DNA from: Cucumis sativus
Taxonomy: Eukaryota; Streptophyta; Magnoliopsida; Cucurbitales; Cucurbitaceae
Length of the DNA: 64,000 nt
Direction of reading: 5' to 3'
NCBI RefSeq assembly: GCF_000004075.3
Contig: NC_026657.2
Span: 34,892,732-34,956,731, forward strand
A program made the position numbers and the translations under genes. Positions 35,925-47,989 of this stretch are shown one piece after another. Positions within the stretch are counted from its first letter, which is position 1. Each line of letters starts with the position of its first letter. The notes below the pieces were generated by a model, which ran no database searches, was not told where the DNA came from, and saw only the letters and a list, made by a program, of their open reading frames with translations.

Positions 35925-38900
35925 ATGTTCAAAACAAAGCTTCAAGAACTCTGTCATCGCAAATCTTACAAATTACCTGAATATTCAGTGGTTAAACAAG
36001 GCCAAGACCACGACCCACGTTTTGAAGCCACTGTCACTGTCGACGGCAAGCAATTCTGTTCACCCACTCCTTCTAAATCTTCCAAGCAAGCACAGAACGA
36101 TGCTGCTAAGCTTGCTTTTGACTTCTTTTCTCTTCCTTCTTTACCTCAACCGCCGGAGCAGCTTTGCCCTCAACCACTTTTGCCACAATCCTCTTCTCCC
36201 CCGAAACTAATTCCTTCTATTCCCCCATTTCCTCCCTCTCTAAATTTATCTTCTTTTCCTCAGCCGTCTTTGACTTCGCAATTGGGTACGTGTTAATACT
36301 CTTTTTTCTTCCCACTTTCTATTTTCTTCTATCACTATTTTGTTGAGTGTATTTGTTAATACTATTTCCATTTTCATCTCCATGGCAAGAAGATTGTAAA
36401 AAAATTGCAAGTTTTTGTCTTCTTTTTTTTTTTTTTCGTGGAGGAGGGTGGTCTAGGTATTGGTTATTTTTAGAATAAGAAATATTTTCTATGTTAGGTA
36501 AGTTTGAGGTTCCTCATCAGAATGTTGCTTTGTATGATTGTGTTGTTAGTAAGTTTAGCATAACAAAAAATTATTCCAATGGGCTACGTGAGAAGAAGAT
36601 ATACTAAAAATGGAGGAACCAATTTACAAATTACCTCATTAAAGAGCTAGGCTAGGCAAGTAATTCCATTGATGTGAGACTCTAAATCTTGCTCTTTGCC
36701 AGCGAAAGTACAAAAACGTCTCTCCAGCCTAATATACGGAAGGACAGCTTTGATAAAATTTGCCATAGGGTCTTTGTCTCCAGGGATGCTTGATTGAGTG
36801 ATAAAAAGAAGAGTCCATACATTATCATTCTTATTATTTTTCTGATAAGAAACAAAGAACCTTATATATCATTTAGATTTTCAATATTCCATGATCCAAA
36901 AGCCAACCATATGAAATCCCAAAAAGATCTTGCTAAGGAACATGAGCTGGAAGGTAGCTGTGAGCTTCAAAATCCCTTTTGCATGAAATATAACAATTAG
37001 GAGAGATATAAGCCTAGGGGATGTTTGTTGTATTGTATCTTGTTTCGGGGTGTTTAAAGAATGACTCCCATATAAAAAAGTGAAATTGCATCAAATGACA
37101 AAAACATTTAGAACAAAATAGCCTATATCAACTAGTTTTTGCATATTGTGAATGTGACAAATATGACAAGTAATTAGTGATATCAGACGACTATTGAAAG
37201 GCTATCAGAGAGCTATCAGTTTTTAAATTTGCTACTTATGCAATTTAGAAAATATAGTGACATGAGTCCTATTATCAAAATTTGTTTTGCTATTTTTGCA
37301 TGCGTCCCTATAAAAAACTACACATTTTTGGGTGGATATTTTCCTTCCCGGATGGTGTGATATATTTCATCTTTGGCTTGGATTCCAAGTCTTGCTAGGG
37401 GTTTTGACCAGGATTTGGATGTGAAAACACCATCCTTGTACAAATTCTAGATCCATGTGTCTCCTTATTTATCAAGCATATTAAGTGAAAGGGCATTTGA
37501 GTGCCTAGTCCATTCGTTAATTTCAACATCAGTGAGACTTCTTTTTGGCCAAATGTTTCATGATTAAGATGGTCTCCCTTATGGTTTTTTCTTGAAACGG
37601 AGACAAGCTTCTTTGTTAATGGAAAACTCAAAGTACAAGAGAATTATACAATAAAAATAATAGAGAAGCATAAAAAGAGGGGGAGGAGGGAGAGGAGGGG
37701 ATAAGGAGGCGCACCCGTACATCTCAACTAGGTTGACACCCCATAGTGCCAACATCATATCCCAAAGAAAATCCAAAGACCATAAAAAGTCCAAGTACAA
37801 CAGTGCAAAACAACCAAAGTAGTAAAAAATAAACCTGAAAAAAAAAACCAATATAAGAAATAAACCAAAAACAGAAAAGATTGGTTTTCCAAAACCAGCA
37901 AACCGACATAACTTGGGAATGTTGAAGGTGCAGGAGGATCAGCAGCAGATTAATCATAAAACTAGAAGGAAGACAACCCAGTTTAAACATAGATCTTGAA
38001 TGGAATAATCATTAAATTTCTGACCTAAAGAGCACCCGGCTGTTGCATTCCTTTTTGCAGTGTCCATGACGTCTGACCAAGCCCTTGCCTTTTCATGAAA
38101 GATTGGATTACGCTCGAACCAAATTTCTGCCAGCAGTGCTTTAAACATGTTTTCCCATATTAAACGTGGTCTCTTTGATAGAACCGGCTCCCTCAATAAT
38201 TGGAAAACGTTTGAGCTTTATCTAATGGAGAAGATGGAGAGAGGTGAACTGAAAGAAACTTGACTGAGAATCTACCCGACGGATTGATTTTCTAAATTCT
38301 TATAACCTCCATTTCAGTCAAGCTTTCTGTGCCATAAGGATTGAGAAGTAGTACCACCCTCTCCAGACCAGGTAAATCTGTTGTTTTGTAATTGAATCTC
38401 CATGTGAAAGGCTGCGCCAAGGAAGTTATTAAATGACTTCATTCCTCTTGTGTTTCTGCCTGAAGGAAAGCATTCATGGGCCCATCTAATGACAGTTAAG
38501 TCCTCACTAAACACCAAGCCTCAATTGAACATGCTGCAAGGGATAATAGCTCCAGCCACATTTGTAACCCAACAACTCTTTTTGCAAATTGTGAAGCAAT
38601 TGATTGAGAGAGAGAACTTTCCTTTAATGGTTTCCACTACTGAAATCCTGCTTTTGTGTCACATGGTAAGCATCCCCCCATAAAATCCTATTGATTCCAC
38701 AAAGACCCAGCCAATGTCCCTAGAGCTCCAAAGTGTTTATGTAAAAGCAGAATTAAATCTTTCCATTTTAGATTCCTAGGTCTTTACCAAAACTGGATTA
38801 ATCGCTTTAAGGAACTTCTTGAGTGCAATGTGCTTGGATGGAACCTTCGAGCCCCCTGTGTTCTCTAGGAGACTACCTTCATTGGTGGCAGTAACTACAT

Positions 38901-41900
38901 TGTAGTGACGGAACAACTTGCTTAAACCAGAATAATATGACAATCTTTGACTATGGGCACCAACTCGTTCGGTAAATCTGAAGATTTTAGTGGGGAGGAC
39001 CAAGAGGCGTCGTCTAGCGAGGCACAACCAACTTTAAATCCATCCCTTCAATCTTCGCATCAACCTTATGATCAGAAGGACACCTCAAGTCCGTTGAATT
39101 TTCACTACTAACACTGAAGGGTGAGTCTATCTCCATATCTGCTTGGTTCTTAATGGAGACAACAAAATGGCCGGGGGAACCTCATTGTAACGTTACCTTT
39201 GGGTTAGGGTATGTGAAACTCGAGTAATTGAGAAATTTTGGAGCAGGAGAATTAGTTACTGACTTGTTGAAAGAATCAAAGGCTTGGACTTTGGAACCAC
39301 ACACCTCTAAGAGATATGGGTTATCATAAAAAAGGGAGGGAGTTTATGTTTCCAGTGGGGATCCAAAATAGGGGCTTTGGTCTCCCTTCTATTAGTAGGG
39401 GTGTTTTGGTAGGATGGGACTTTTTTTGTATGCCCTTGTATTCTTTCATTCTTTCTCAATGAAAGTTGTTTGGTTCATAATTAAAAAGAAGTTCCATGAT
39501 CAAGAAGCAATACTGCGTAAAGTCTAAAATGGATGCCTCATTCTTGAGGGTAAGAGGATATAAGGGGGGAACCATGTAGCTCACCGATGACCTAGATGAC
39601 ATAAATGAGCCTCACTTCATCATTTTAGACCCAATCTACCTCTTAGCACTCTATTCATGCAAAATGACATTTAAATCTATAATTTTTCATGAACTAGCTC
39701 AATTTTAACCATAAAATATCACACATTCACTGCGGTATCAGTTCCAAATAGAATAGCTGATATTAAAAGGAAACATGGAGTAAAGGGTCTATCTCCAGGC
39801 AATTTATTCCCAAGTAAGCATTCTTTCCATCTGTTTCATCATAATGAACAAATTGGAAAAGAAAAGAAAGCTTAGTAAAAATCTCCTTTCATGTGTTTCT
39901 GAAAATGCATTTTAACTCCACCAAGAATCCACCCAAAAGGGTGAGGGATGTACTTAATTATAATGACCTTGTGGCATAAGCTGTCCGTTCCCAATGAAAT
40001 TGCAATAACCATTTAGCCAATATGACCTTGTTCCTGGCTCTTATGTTATCTATGCCTAACTCTCCAAGGTTTAACAGCCTAGCCACCACCTCCCATTTCA
40101 CAAGATGAGAACCTTTCCCCTCATTAACCCCGTCCCTTAAGATTCCCTTTCACATCTTCTCAAAAACCTACCTAACTACACTAGGGACTCTAAAAAAGGA
40201 CAGAAATAGATCAGGTTGTTCGGGACTCAATGAATTGTATTTTCTTTTTTTGGATAAGAGGACCTTACCACCTTTAAAAAAAAAAGAAAAAACTCTTCCT
40301 AAAATGTAGACACTTTTTCAATCTTACATATGACGAAGTCCTACTATGTGAGCTTCCTAGGATTATGATCCAGGGGAAGACCTAAAATTGGAAGAAGAAG
40401 AGGCTCCAACCTCACACCCCACCCCAGTGAACCGAAAAGTTAATATTAACAGAATCACAAATTAGAAAAGTACGAGGCAAGTTAGTGTAGAGTGTAGAAG
40501 TAGAAGTGATTTTGGTTGGATTGAAATTCTCGACGTGGGAAGAACAAATGGATGCAAACTTAAATACAAGTTGGCTGAAGGCATGGAGATCTGCTTTATT
40601 GGTCAAGTGGCTCTGGTGCTTTGCTCTTGAGCCTGAATCCTTACGGCGTCGGATGATTGTGAACAAGCAAGGCCTCCATCCTTTTGATTGGGTGGAAGGG
40701 TTAAAGGCACACATTGAAACTCTTGGAAAGACATATCCTTTGAGTTTCTAACTTTCTTTCGATTCACTTATTGTTGGGTGGGGGAACAACAAGGAAATGT
40801 ATTTCTAGGAGGACCAGTGGGAGGGGGACAATACTCTTTGTTCTTTGTATTTGCATCTTTATCTCTTGTCCTCTTTTAAAAACCATTTGGTTTTCAAAAA
40901 TTTTGGTTTGATTTGAGAATTTCGTGTCCTTTTTCGAGTTCCATCGTAATTTATCTAATAAGGAAACCACAAAGGTCGCTTCTCTTCTTTCTTTGCTTGG
41001 GAGTTGCAGTTTTAGGGAGGGGAGGAGGGATTTTCGTGTTTGGAGTCCTAACCCAAGTCAAGGTTTCTCGTGTAAATCCTTGTTCAGTTTGTTGTTGGAT
41101 CCCTCCCCCGTTAGGAAGTATGTTTTTGATGTGGTTTAGTTAGATTATTTATTTGACAAGTCTTGCTTGGTTGTGTGAACATTGTCGATAGGCTTGTTAG
41201 GAGGAAGACCTCGATCATCTCTTTTGGAATTGTCCGTATGTGTGGGCTTTGTGGTGCTCTTTTCTACACGATTTTGATGTTAGTTATGTTGGCCAAAGGA
41301 GTGTTTGTGTGACGATCGAGGTGTTCCTCCTCCATCTGCCTTTTAGAGAGAAATGCCGTTTTTTGTGGCTTGCTGGTGTATATGCTGTGCTTTGGGATAT
41401 TTGGGGGGAGAGAAGTGATAAGGTGTTTAGAGGTAGGGAAAGGGATCCTTGTGAGGTTTGGTCCTTAGCTAGATTTCATGTGTTTCTTTGGGTTTTGATT
41501 TTGAAGACCTTTTGTAACTATTCCATTGGTATTTTCCTTAGTTGGAACCCCATTTTTTAATTGGGGTGTTTTGGTGGTCTTGTTTTTTTTATATGCCCTT
41601 GTATTCTTTCATTTTTTTCTAAGTAAAAGTTGTTGATTTTTATTTATAAAAGAAAAGAAAAGGAAGAAAAAGAAAAGAGAAAGAAGAAAAGAACCCTTAA
41701 AAATCCTTAGAGATAAAGATGTGCTCTCATTAATTTTCCCTCCTTAGATCTAAAGACTCACTGTAGGAGTAGGTATATTATTGGGGAGAAAGAAGTGCCG
41801 TGAGCAAGTGTACAAATTGGTTTGGCCATGGAGAGATAGTGGACACATGCTTTAGATTACTGAAGATTGATCATGTCTAGAAACAGTGGGATGAAAGAGA

Positions 41901-44900
41901 ACACATCACATGCATCAAAGAGAGACTGAATTTTGGGTTGGAGCATGTTCGTTGCAAGACGATGGGATAAACTTGCACAAAATGTTTTCTACAAAATGGA
42001 GCCTAGTGTAACTGTTTTCTGAAAATCATTTCTGGATTCGTGCCTGCCAAATACTAACCTGTTATTGTTATTATGTCTGCATTTCTAGAAAAATAAAATT
42101 AAACATGATTTCATCAACTCACTCAACGTACAGTTTTCAATTTCTTCTGTTATAAAGTTAATGACATTTATAGGGTTGCACTAATTACTTAAAATATTTG
42201 GCCTTGCTGCAATTGTTTGTTATCCTGGACAACACAAAGTCAAGAGGGTAAGTTAAAGTAGGAACTTTAGGATTTAGATATTAAATTGATTTTCCTAATA
42301 TGCAAGAATACATAAAGTTGTCACTTTTCTTTTCTTGCAGGTAATTTTGGTGCAATAACTAACCTGGACAACAAAGTTACTTCCCCACCGAGACCCGAAG
42401 TAAAGCATGAGGTGTCATACAAATCTTCTGAACTTAAGGAATCTAGTAAAGGTATTAAAAGCAGCATTCAATACTTACAAAGCTTTCCAGTACCTCTTCA
42501 CATTCTTAAAGAAATAGTTATTGTTTGTTTCTGAGCCAGCAAATTATTTTCTAATTATGCATGCTTATGGATGCTAATAGTTGTATTCCATAATGTGATC
42601 TGATTCTTCCTGTAGATTCTCCCATCATGAGTAATATGGACGTCAAATTTACAGCACAATCAGTTGAACCAAGAATTCAAAACACTAACAAGTCTCCCGT
42701 GGTTGAAGACTTCGACAAAGAATGCCTTAAATTGACTGGTTAGAAAGTATTACCACTAAATTACTCTACATTTATGAAGATATATTGCTTCAATATTATG
42801 GTAACGTTGTGACACAGCTTGGTTTATTTTGACCAGTTATGCTAAGCACTTCGTATGATTTTACTAATACCCTAACCAGTCAAGGTGGTTGAACACTTTA
42901 AGGGGGTGTTTGGTCCTTAAAGGGAGTTCCTCCTCAATCTATTTTTTAGGGAGAAAAATTTGTTTCTTTGGCTTGCTGGTATACGCACGGTTTTGTTGGG
43001 TGAGTAGAACAGTAGGGGGTTTAGGGGTGTGGAGAGGGATCATTGGGAGTTATGGTCCCTTGTTTTCCTTTAGGCTTCAATTTCAAAGACTTTTGGTAAT
43101 TATTCTCTAGGTGTGATTTCACAGGAGGGAGTCCTCTTTTTTGTGGTTCTTTTTGTTTACCCGTGTATTCGTTCATTTTTTTAGATGAAAGTTGTTATTT
43201 AAATAAAGAAAATGGGTGTTTGGTCCTCGGTGAGATTTCATGTTTAGCTTTTTGCTTCGGTTTCAAAGTTTTTATTTATTTATTTATTATTATTTTGTAA
43301 ATATTCCTTAAACAACATCATAGTGGGGAATTGTTTTTGAAGGGGGTGCTTTTGTGGGCTTTTTTTATTTAATTTTTTTTCCTGTATGCCTTTGCATTCA
43401 TTCATTTTTTTCTCTATGAAAGTTGTTGATTCTATATAAAAAATGGAGTTTTTGGCCCATGAACTTAATAAGTCAAATACATATTTTCCTTTACCAATTA
43501 ACACATCAAATACACATTTTCTCTATGAGAATTGAATTCCCTTGCTTCTTGTTCCCTTAATTCTTAAGAAAATTTCAATATGCTCAAATCTTTTGTATGG
43601 AATTGACTATGGTAAAAGGTTATTAGGGATTGAATAACTAGTTCATCAAAGGGGTCAGGTGATTATCCGTTGGTTGTAGTCAATTTTGGGCTAAAACGGA
43701 TGCCAACCGGCTACCACTGACATAAGATTTGTTCATTTGGTTTTAGATGATTGTTAGGAGGTTGCTGATGGCAATCAAACTAAACAAAAAAATGCAATAA
43801 AGATGAGAAAAAACAAAAACAATGAGAAGACAGAAGCAAAGGGAAGGAAGAAAATAAGAGAAGATAATAATGAAAAAGAAAAAAGGGGAAAGAGTTTTTA
43901 GAAGGAATAAATGAAGAAAGAAAATGAATAAAAATCTTACCCAAAAACAATGAATAAAAAAAATTAAGGATAGAAGAGAAAAAGAAAGAAGGGAAGAAGG
44001 AGGAGTGAGGAGAAGATAGGCTAGAAGGAAATAGGAGGGAAAATTAGGAGAATCAGATTTTGGGAAATGGCTGGGAAAAGAAGAGAATCAAATTTTGGGA
44101 TATGGGAGTGGTAGGGAGATTTCCATGTGTGAGAGAAGAGAGGAAGAAAACAAGTTTTTCTTATAATAACTGATCTTAAAGAAGTGGCTATAAGTTATGT
44201 CCACACTCTTCTGGAAGAGGTCAATTTAAGTGAGAAGAGGAAAGTTGGGGTCATTGCATTCTTTTTTCCTGAAATGGTTTTGATTGTGTGAAGAGTTTTT
44301 TTTTTTTTTTTTTTGGTTAAAGAGCTTGATTCAGGTAGACACATTAGACGTATCTGTATTGATTTATTTTTATTTTATTAATTTGGATTTCAGAATTTTC
44401 AAGTAATAGGTTTCTCCTTGGTGTTTCAATCATCCACAACCTTTAGGCTAGTTCCTTTTTGTTTTTGCTCAGCATTACCTCCATTCTTATTTAAAGGAAA
44501 AAAGAACCAAAAAAAAAGGACTAGGCCGCAGTTGACTTAGAGAATGTAGGTGCCTACTTGGTCAGAAAAATGGCACTTGGAAATAAACTGATTTATGATT
44601 GGGCAAGATTCAAAAGATTTTATTATGAATTTTTTTATTTCGACCATTTCAAGAGAGCTACATTTGAGGTTATTGGCTTCATGCGAAGGACGTGTTTGAG
44701 TGTTCGGTTGCATCAAAATGCTAGCTGTATACCTAATCTATTCTATGTATAATAGTAGCCGAAGAAAGGAACTTCACAAATGAACTTAAGCTAAACATAG
44801 CTGTAGTAGAGGTGAAGATGTTATTGATGGATATGACTTATGAGTGAGGAAAAGAAATTTAAAGTTATTACCTAGTATGGGAAAAAGGCTGGGTATCAAC

Positions 44901-47900
44901 TATAGTATTAATCCAAAAGTTGGGAAGAATGCAAATGCGACAATACCTAAGTGGCCAAGCCTCCAAACTTTCAATTCAACACAAAAGGATAGTATCTTGG
45001 TGTATAATTTTTTAGCACCTTTTGTATACATTTCTCACTTGGTGCAAATTCACTTTCTTTTCTTTTTTGGTGTCATTAAAATCTCAAATCGCTTATATTG
45101 TTTTAAAATAGTTTGATGTAATATCTCACTGCAGTTGTTGCCCTTTTGTAATGTGACACATCAGTGAAATTCTAATTGAATGTTTCTCTTAAAAAATGGG
45201 TAGTCTTACTGCAGAAGTGATTAGGTAGACCTGCAAATAGGAAGAGAACATGGTTTACGCTTCTTTACAGTGAGAATTCATTGATGTGGGAACAAGGACC
45301 CGGTGATATTGATTGTATTTCTTTTTCTCTAGGGGGATAAAAGTACCATTTTTTTGTCATACAAATGAATAAGATTGCAAGAGGAATCCAAATACGAAAC
45401 AGTGCCTTATCAACAAGAACAGAAGCAACAAATAACAAATAGAAGTACTGCAATCATCTCCCGAGTTTTTGTTCAATTCATAATCGCAATGTCTCTATCT
45501 TATCATAATCTTGTTTGTAGTGTGTGCACATATGTTTGGTGTTTTGGGAAAAGACTTATCTTTTTAGTTCTTTCATGTTATTTTCTCCCATGTATCTCAG
45601 AATTTGGAGTTCATATACTGCCACTCCAGTTATGTATGATTATTTATCATGGCTACTTCTTTTGATGCTCATAGGTATGCAACATTTATACAAGAATAAG
45701 CTGCAAAATTTCTCCCAGAAGAGAGGCCTCACTTTACCCATGTACACATGTGAGCGTGATGGCCCACCCCATGCTAGTCGCTTCAGATGTAAAGTGGAAA
45801 TAGATGGAAAGACGTATGAAAGTCTAGAATTTCATGGCACATTGAAAGATGCTGAGAATGCAGTTGCAAAAGTTGCTTTAATGTCTTTATGTCAAGATGG
45901 AGCTCAAGAGGCTAGTATTCTAATTTAACTTTCATGAAAAAGAATAAATAATTGCCATGCACATAAATGTGGTTTTGTGCTTGAATGAAACATCTCTCAC
46001 GTGTTACTTCTATAAATTTCTGGATGTTTATTTCTTTTATAAATGATAGGATTCTGATTCTGGCCTTTACAAAAATCTCTTACAAGAGATGGCCCAAAAA
46101 GGAGGCCTAGGTTTACCAGCTTATTCAACATCTCAATCCGGTGAAGTTCATGTACCGGTCTTTGTTTCTACAGTGAAAGTAGGAGAAGAAAATTTCGAAG
46201 GGAAACCATCAAGAACTAAGAAACAAGCTGAAATGAGTGCTGCAAAAGTTGCTTATTTTACCATAAAGGAGGGTAAGTATTATTGGCAAGTATATATATT
46301 GAGTGCCTTTTTGTCAGTTTCAGTTCTTACCAAAGCTTTTAATCCCCTTAAGCATGCATATTTTTTTCTCTAAATTTTATGATCGAGGTATGCAATGTGT
46401 ACAAGTTTTTGGTCTGATGAGACATGGAAGTCGATGGACTAGAGCATAATATTTATCCTAAATGTTTAAACTATTAATCACCAATTATGGATTGACTTGA
46501 ACTTACCTTGAGTTTCTTTGCTTAGCATTACAGCACTTACTATATTTTGTGCATTTGCAATCTAGGCAAGATTGCATCTTCTAGAGAACGAGCTTCTCAA
46601 GTAATTTCATCTAGCTTGCAATCAAATGTTAGCACTAACCAGGAACTTCAAGCGATCTTCAGTAGGGGTGTAAGCGGTTGGATTCCAGTTTTATATGAAA
46701 CTCGGACCAAACAGCTCATTTGATGAAAGAATAAGCGTAAACCAGTATTGAACCGGTGTCATTGATAAACTGAGTCGTCCAAACCGTTTGGGCCATTAGT
46801 TTGGTCAGCTCAGATCTCGGTTCGTCGAATATATACATGTTGCATGTGTGCTTCATCACGAGTGCCTTTTTATTAAGAAATAAAATAAAATTTTACAGGC
46901 TGCCTAGATTCGAACCCACATCCTGGTGTTTCTAGGTGTGCTCCCCCATCAACCTAACTGGTAACCTTTAGGTTACATTAGTCACACTTGATATATTTAG
47001 TTTATCGGCCAATTTGGTTATGCAGTTTACTCTTTTTGGCAAACCCAAAATGGACTGTTAGTTTTGGTTTTTTATTTCTCCAACCCGAAATCTTCAAACC
47101 AAGCCATTTCAAACCAAACCAATAAAGCGGTTTCGGTTGGTGAGTGGTTTCACAGTTTTTCCTTGCATCCTTGGTCAATAGTCTTGGAATTTCAGATCTA
47201 AACATGACAATTGAGAAACAACACAATGATGGAGGTGGTTTTGTCCCCTTAGACTATTATATTAAGTACTCTGTTGCTTGGTTATTTCATATGTTAACGG
47301 GAAAATTATGATTTATGGATTATTATTATTTTTCATTATAATTTTCCTTTTTGTCATTTTCCATTTATGTATTTTTCTTTAGTGGTTTCTTTAAGGTCTA
47401 TTTATTCCTCTATGTAAAAGGTCGTTATGTACTCTGAATTATTCTATATATTATATAAAATGATCAACATAAATTTCCAATTTTACTCATCTGTTGAACA
47501 TTAGATGAACTGATGGCAAGCGATCAAAACTTTTCAAATTTTGGAACTCCATGTATAAACCCTCACCCAAATATGATATAGAAAACTTATTCAAACCTTG
47601 AAACATGTTACATACATTTCAATCTTCAAGTTTCCGTCTATTGTCATCTTATATTATAAATTTATTGTGCTACATTAGTCAGTCTTTTTATTCCATGTTT
47701 AGGATCTCAAAGCATTTCAACAAGAAAGAGAGCTCCATCGTGTGACCTTGCTCTTGAAATTCCCCGTGATATTGCTACATCATCCCATAATGTTGCTCAA
47801 CCAGGTCAGAGCAAGGATTACGTCTCCAGGATAGTCTCAAGGCTAGAAGCTGGAAAAAGCTCATCTTCCAAAAGGATATTTGTTTGTCCTCGTCAGCCGA

Positions 47901-47989
47901 ATATGACAATTCCAAAGGAAAGTTCAGTATTACCAATAAGTGATGACCAATGGGTTGCATTCTCGTTTGAAACTGGACCTAGTCAATAA
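35925..47989 (+). CDS. Double-stranded-RNA-binding protein with three dsRBDs
   Basis: Seven exons (35925-36285, 42341-42451, 42616-42738, 45675-45910, 46050-46272, 46566-46661, 47703-47989) join in frame to 478 residues. Three dsRBDs are visible: dsRBD1 at about 1-69 (MFKTKLQELC... SSKQAQNDAAKLAF), dsRBD2 at about 203-272 (LYKNKLQNFSQKRGL... DAENAVAKVAL) and dsRBD3 at about 283-350 (LYKNLLQEMAQKGGL... KKQAEMSAAKVAY). A Pro-rich stretch follows dsRBD1, and the C-terminus is unstructured. Plant DRB proteins partner Dicer-like enzymes in small-RNA pathways. Arabidopsis members mostly have two dsRBDs, so this is a DRB4/DRB6-like three-domain form; the partner is unknown. Intron 4 (45911-46049) uses a GC donor. 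Introns 1 (6.1 kb) and 3 (2.9 kb) are inflated by LINE fragments, and intron 5 separates dsRBD3 from the tail. Confidence 0.9.
37075..37320 (-). repeat. Dispersed repeat family A, copy 3 (inverted), in dsRBD intron 1
   Basis: Read on the minus strand it gives 'gcaaaaatagcaaaacaa', 'ttttgataatag', 'tagcaaatttaaaaact', 'gatatcactaattacttgtc', 'caatatgcaaaaa', and 'gttctaaatgtttttgtcat' then 'ttgatgcaattt'. It is the most complete of the four copies. Confidence 0.7.
37585..39060 (-). mobile_element. Internally deleted LINE in dsRBD intron 1
   Basis: On the minus strand 38314-38517 encodes an endonuclease-domain end (FNNFLGAAFHMEIQLQNNRF, then TWSGEGGTTS), as in plant LINE apurinic endonucleases. 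Only about 120 bases further on, 37954-38196 encodes the LINE C-terminus (EIWFERNPIFHEKARAW, then DYSIQDLCLNW). The reverse transcriptase that should lie between is missing. The 3' tail is near 37590. Frames are broken. Confidence 0.65.
39340..39490 (+). mobile_element. LINE 3' tail fragment
   Basis: It contains 'ggggtgttttggtaggatgg', then 'gcccttgtattctttcattc', then 'tctcaatgaaagttgttt'. This is the 3' terminal signature shared by other LINE copies here. Only the last ~150 bases of the element are present. Confidence 0.6.
39840..40260 (-). mobile_element. LINE reverse-transcriptase C-terminal fragment
   Basis: The minus strand reads LLNLGELGIDNIRARNKVI followed by LAKWLLQFHWERT. This matches the plant LINE motif L.ig.lr.rN.aLLaKWlwrf.. 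just after the reverse transcriptase. Stops occur on both sides. Confidence 0.6.
40480..41655 (+). mobile_element. LINE 3' portion with C-terminal coding remnants
   Basis: The plus strand encodes ALLVKWLWCFALEPESLRRR (40506-40751), then DFRVWSPNPSQGFSCKSL (40924-41139), then a C-terminal segment RDPCEVWSLARFHVFLW (41240-41560), as in plant LINE ORF2 ends. It finishes with 'gcccttgtattctttcattt' and an A-rich tail at about 41640-41690. Frameshifts and stops break the frame. Confidence 0.7.
42885..43200 (+). mobile_element. LINE 3' fragment in dsRBD intron 3
   Basis: It encodes decayed LINE C-terminal sequence (FGLLVYARFCWVSRTVGGLG), followed by 'cgtgtattcgttcatttttt' and 'gatgaaagttgtt', the shared tail. 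Confidence 0.6.
43205..43445 (+). mobile_element. Second LINE 3' tail, directly adjacent
   Basis: It begins with 'tgtttggtcctcggtgagat' and 'tcatgtttagctttttgctt', the end of ORF2. It ends with 'gcctttgcattcattcattt' and 'ctctatgaaagttgttg'. It lies head-to-tail with the preceding copy, in the same orientation. Confidence 0.6.
43780..44165 (+). repeat. Long polypurine-biased tract in dsRBD intron 3
   Basis: For nearly 400 bases the plus strand is dominated by A and G (gaagaaagaaaatgaataaa, agagaaaaagaaagaaggga and so on), with very few pyrimidines. No coding potential is visible. Confidence 0.7.
46662..47235. mobile_element. MITE-like element abutting the exon 6 splice donor
   Basis: 'aggggtgtaagcggttgg', right after the donor GT at 46662, is the start motif of a 'cggtt'-rich element. 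Its other end near 47080-47150 carries the reverse-type phrases 'caaaccaagccatttcaaac' and 'aataaagcggtttcggttgg'. A SINE is nested inside. A clean right terminus was not found. Confidence 0.45.
46865..46990 (-). mobile_element. SINE nested in the MITE-like element
   Basis: On the minus strand a perfect B-box 'gtgggttcgaatct' is preceded by an A-box-like 'taggttgatgggg' and followed by an A-rich tail (plus-strand T/A run at 46868-46898). Confidence 0.5.

Noticed and set aside
35755..36210. 151-residue frame overlapping dsRBD exon 1
   Set aside because: It is in another frame from a clear dsRBD and has only low-complexity Ser/Leu content.
46910..46930. tRNA-like B-box, possible tRNA gene
   Set aside because: There is no cloverleaf or acceptor stem. 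With an A-rich tail it is a SINE.
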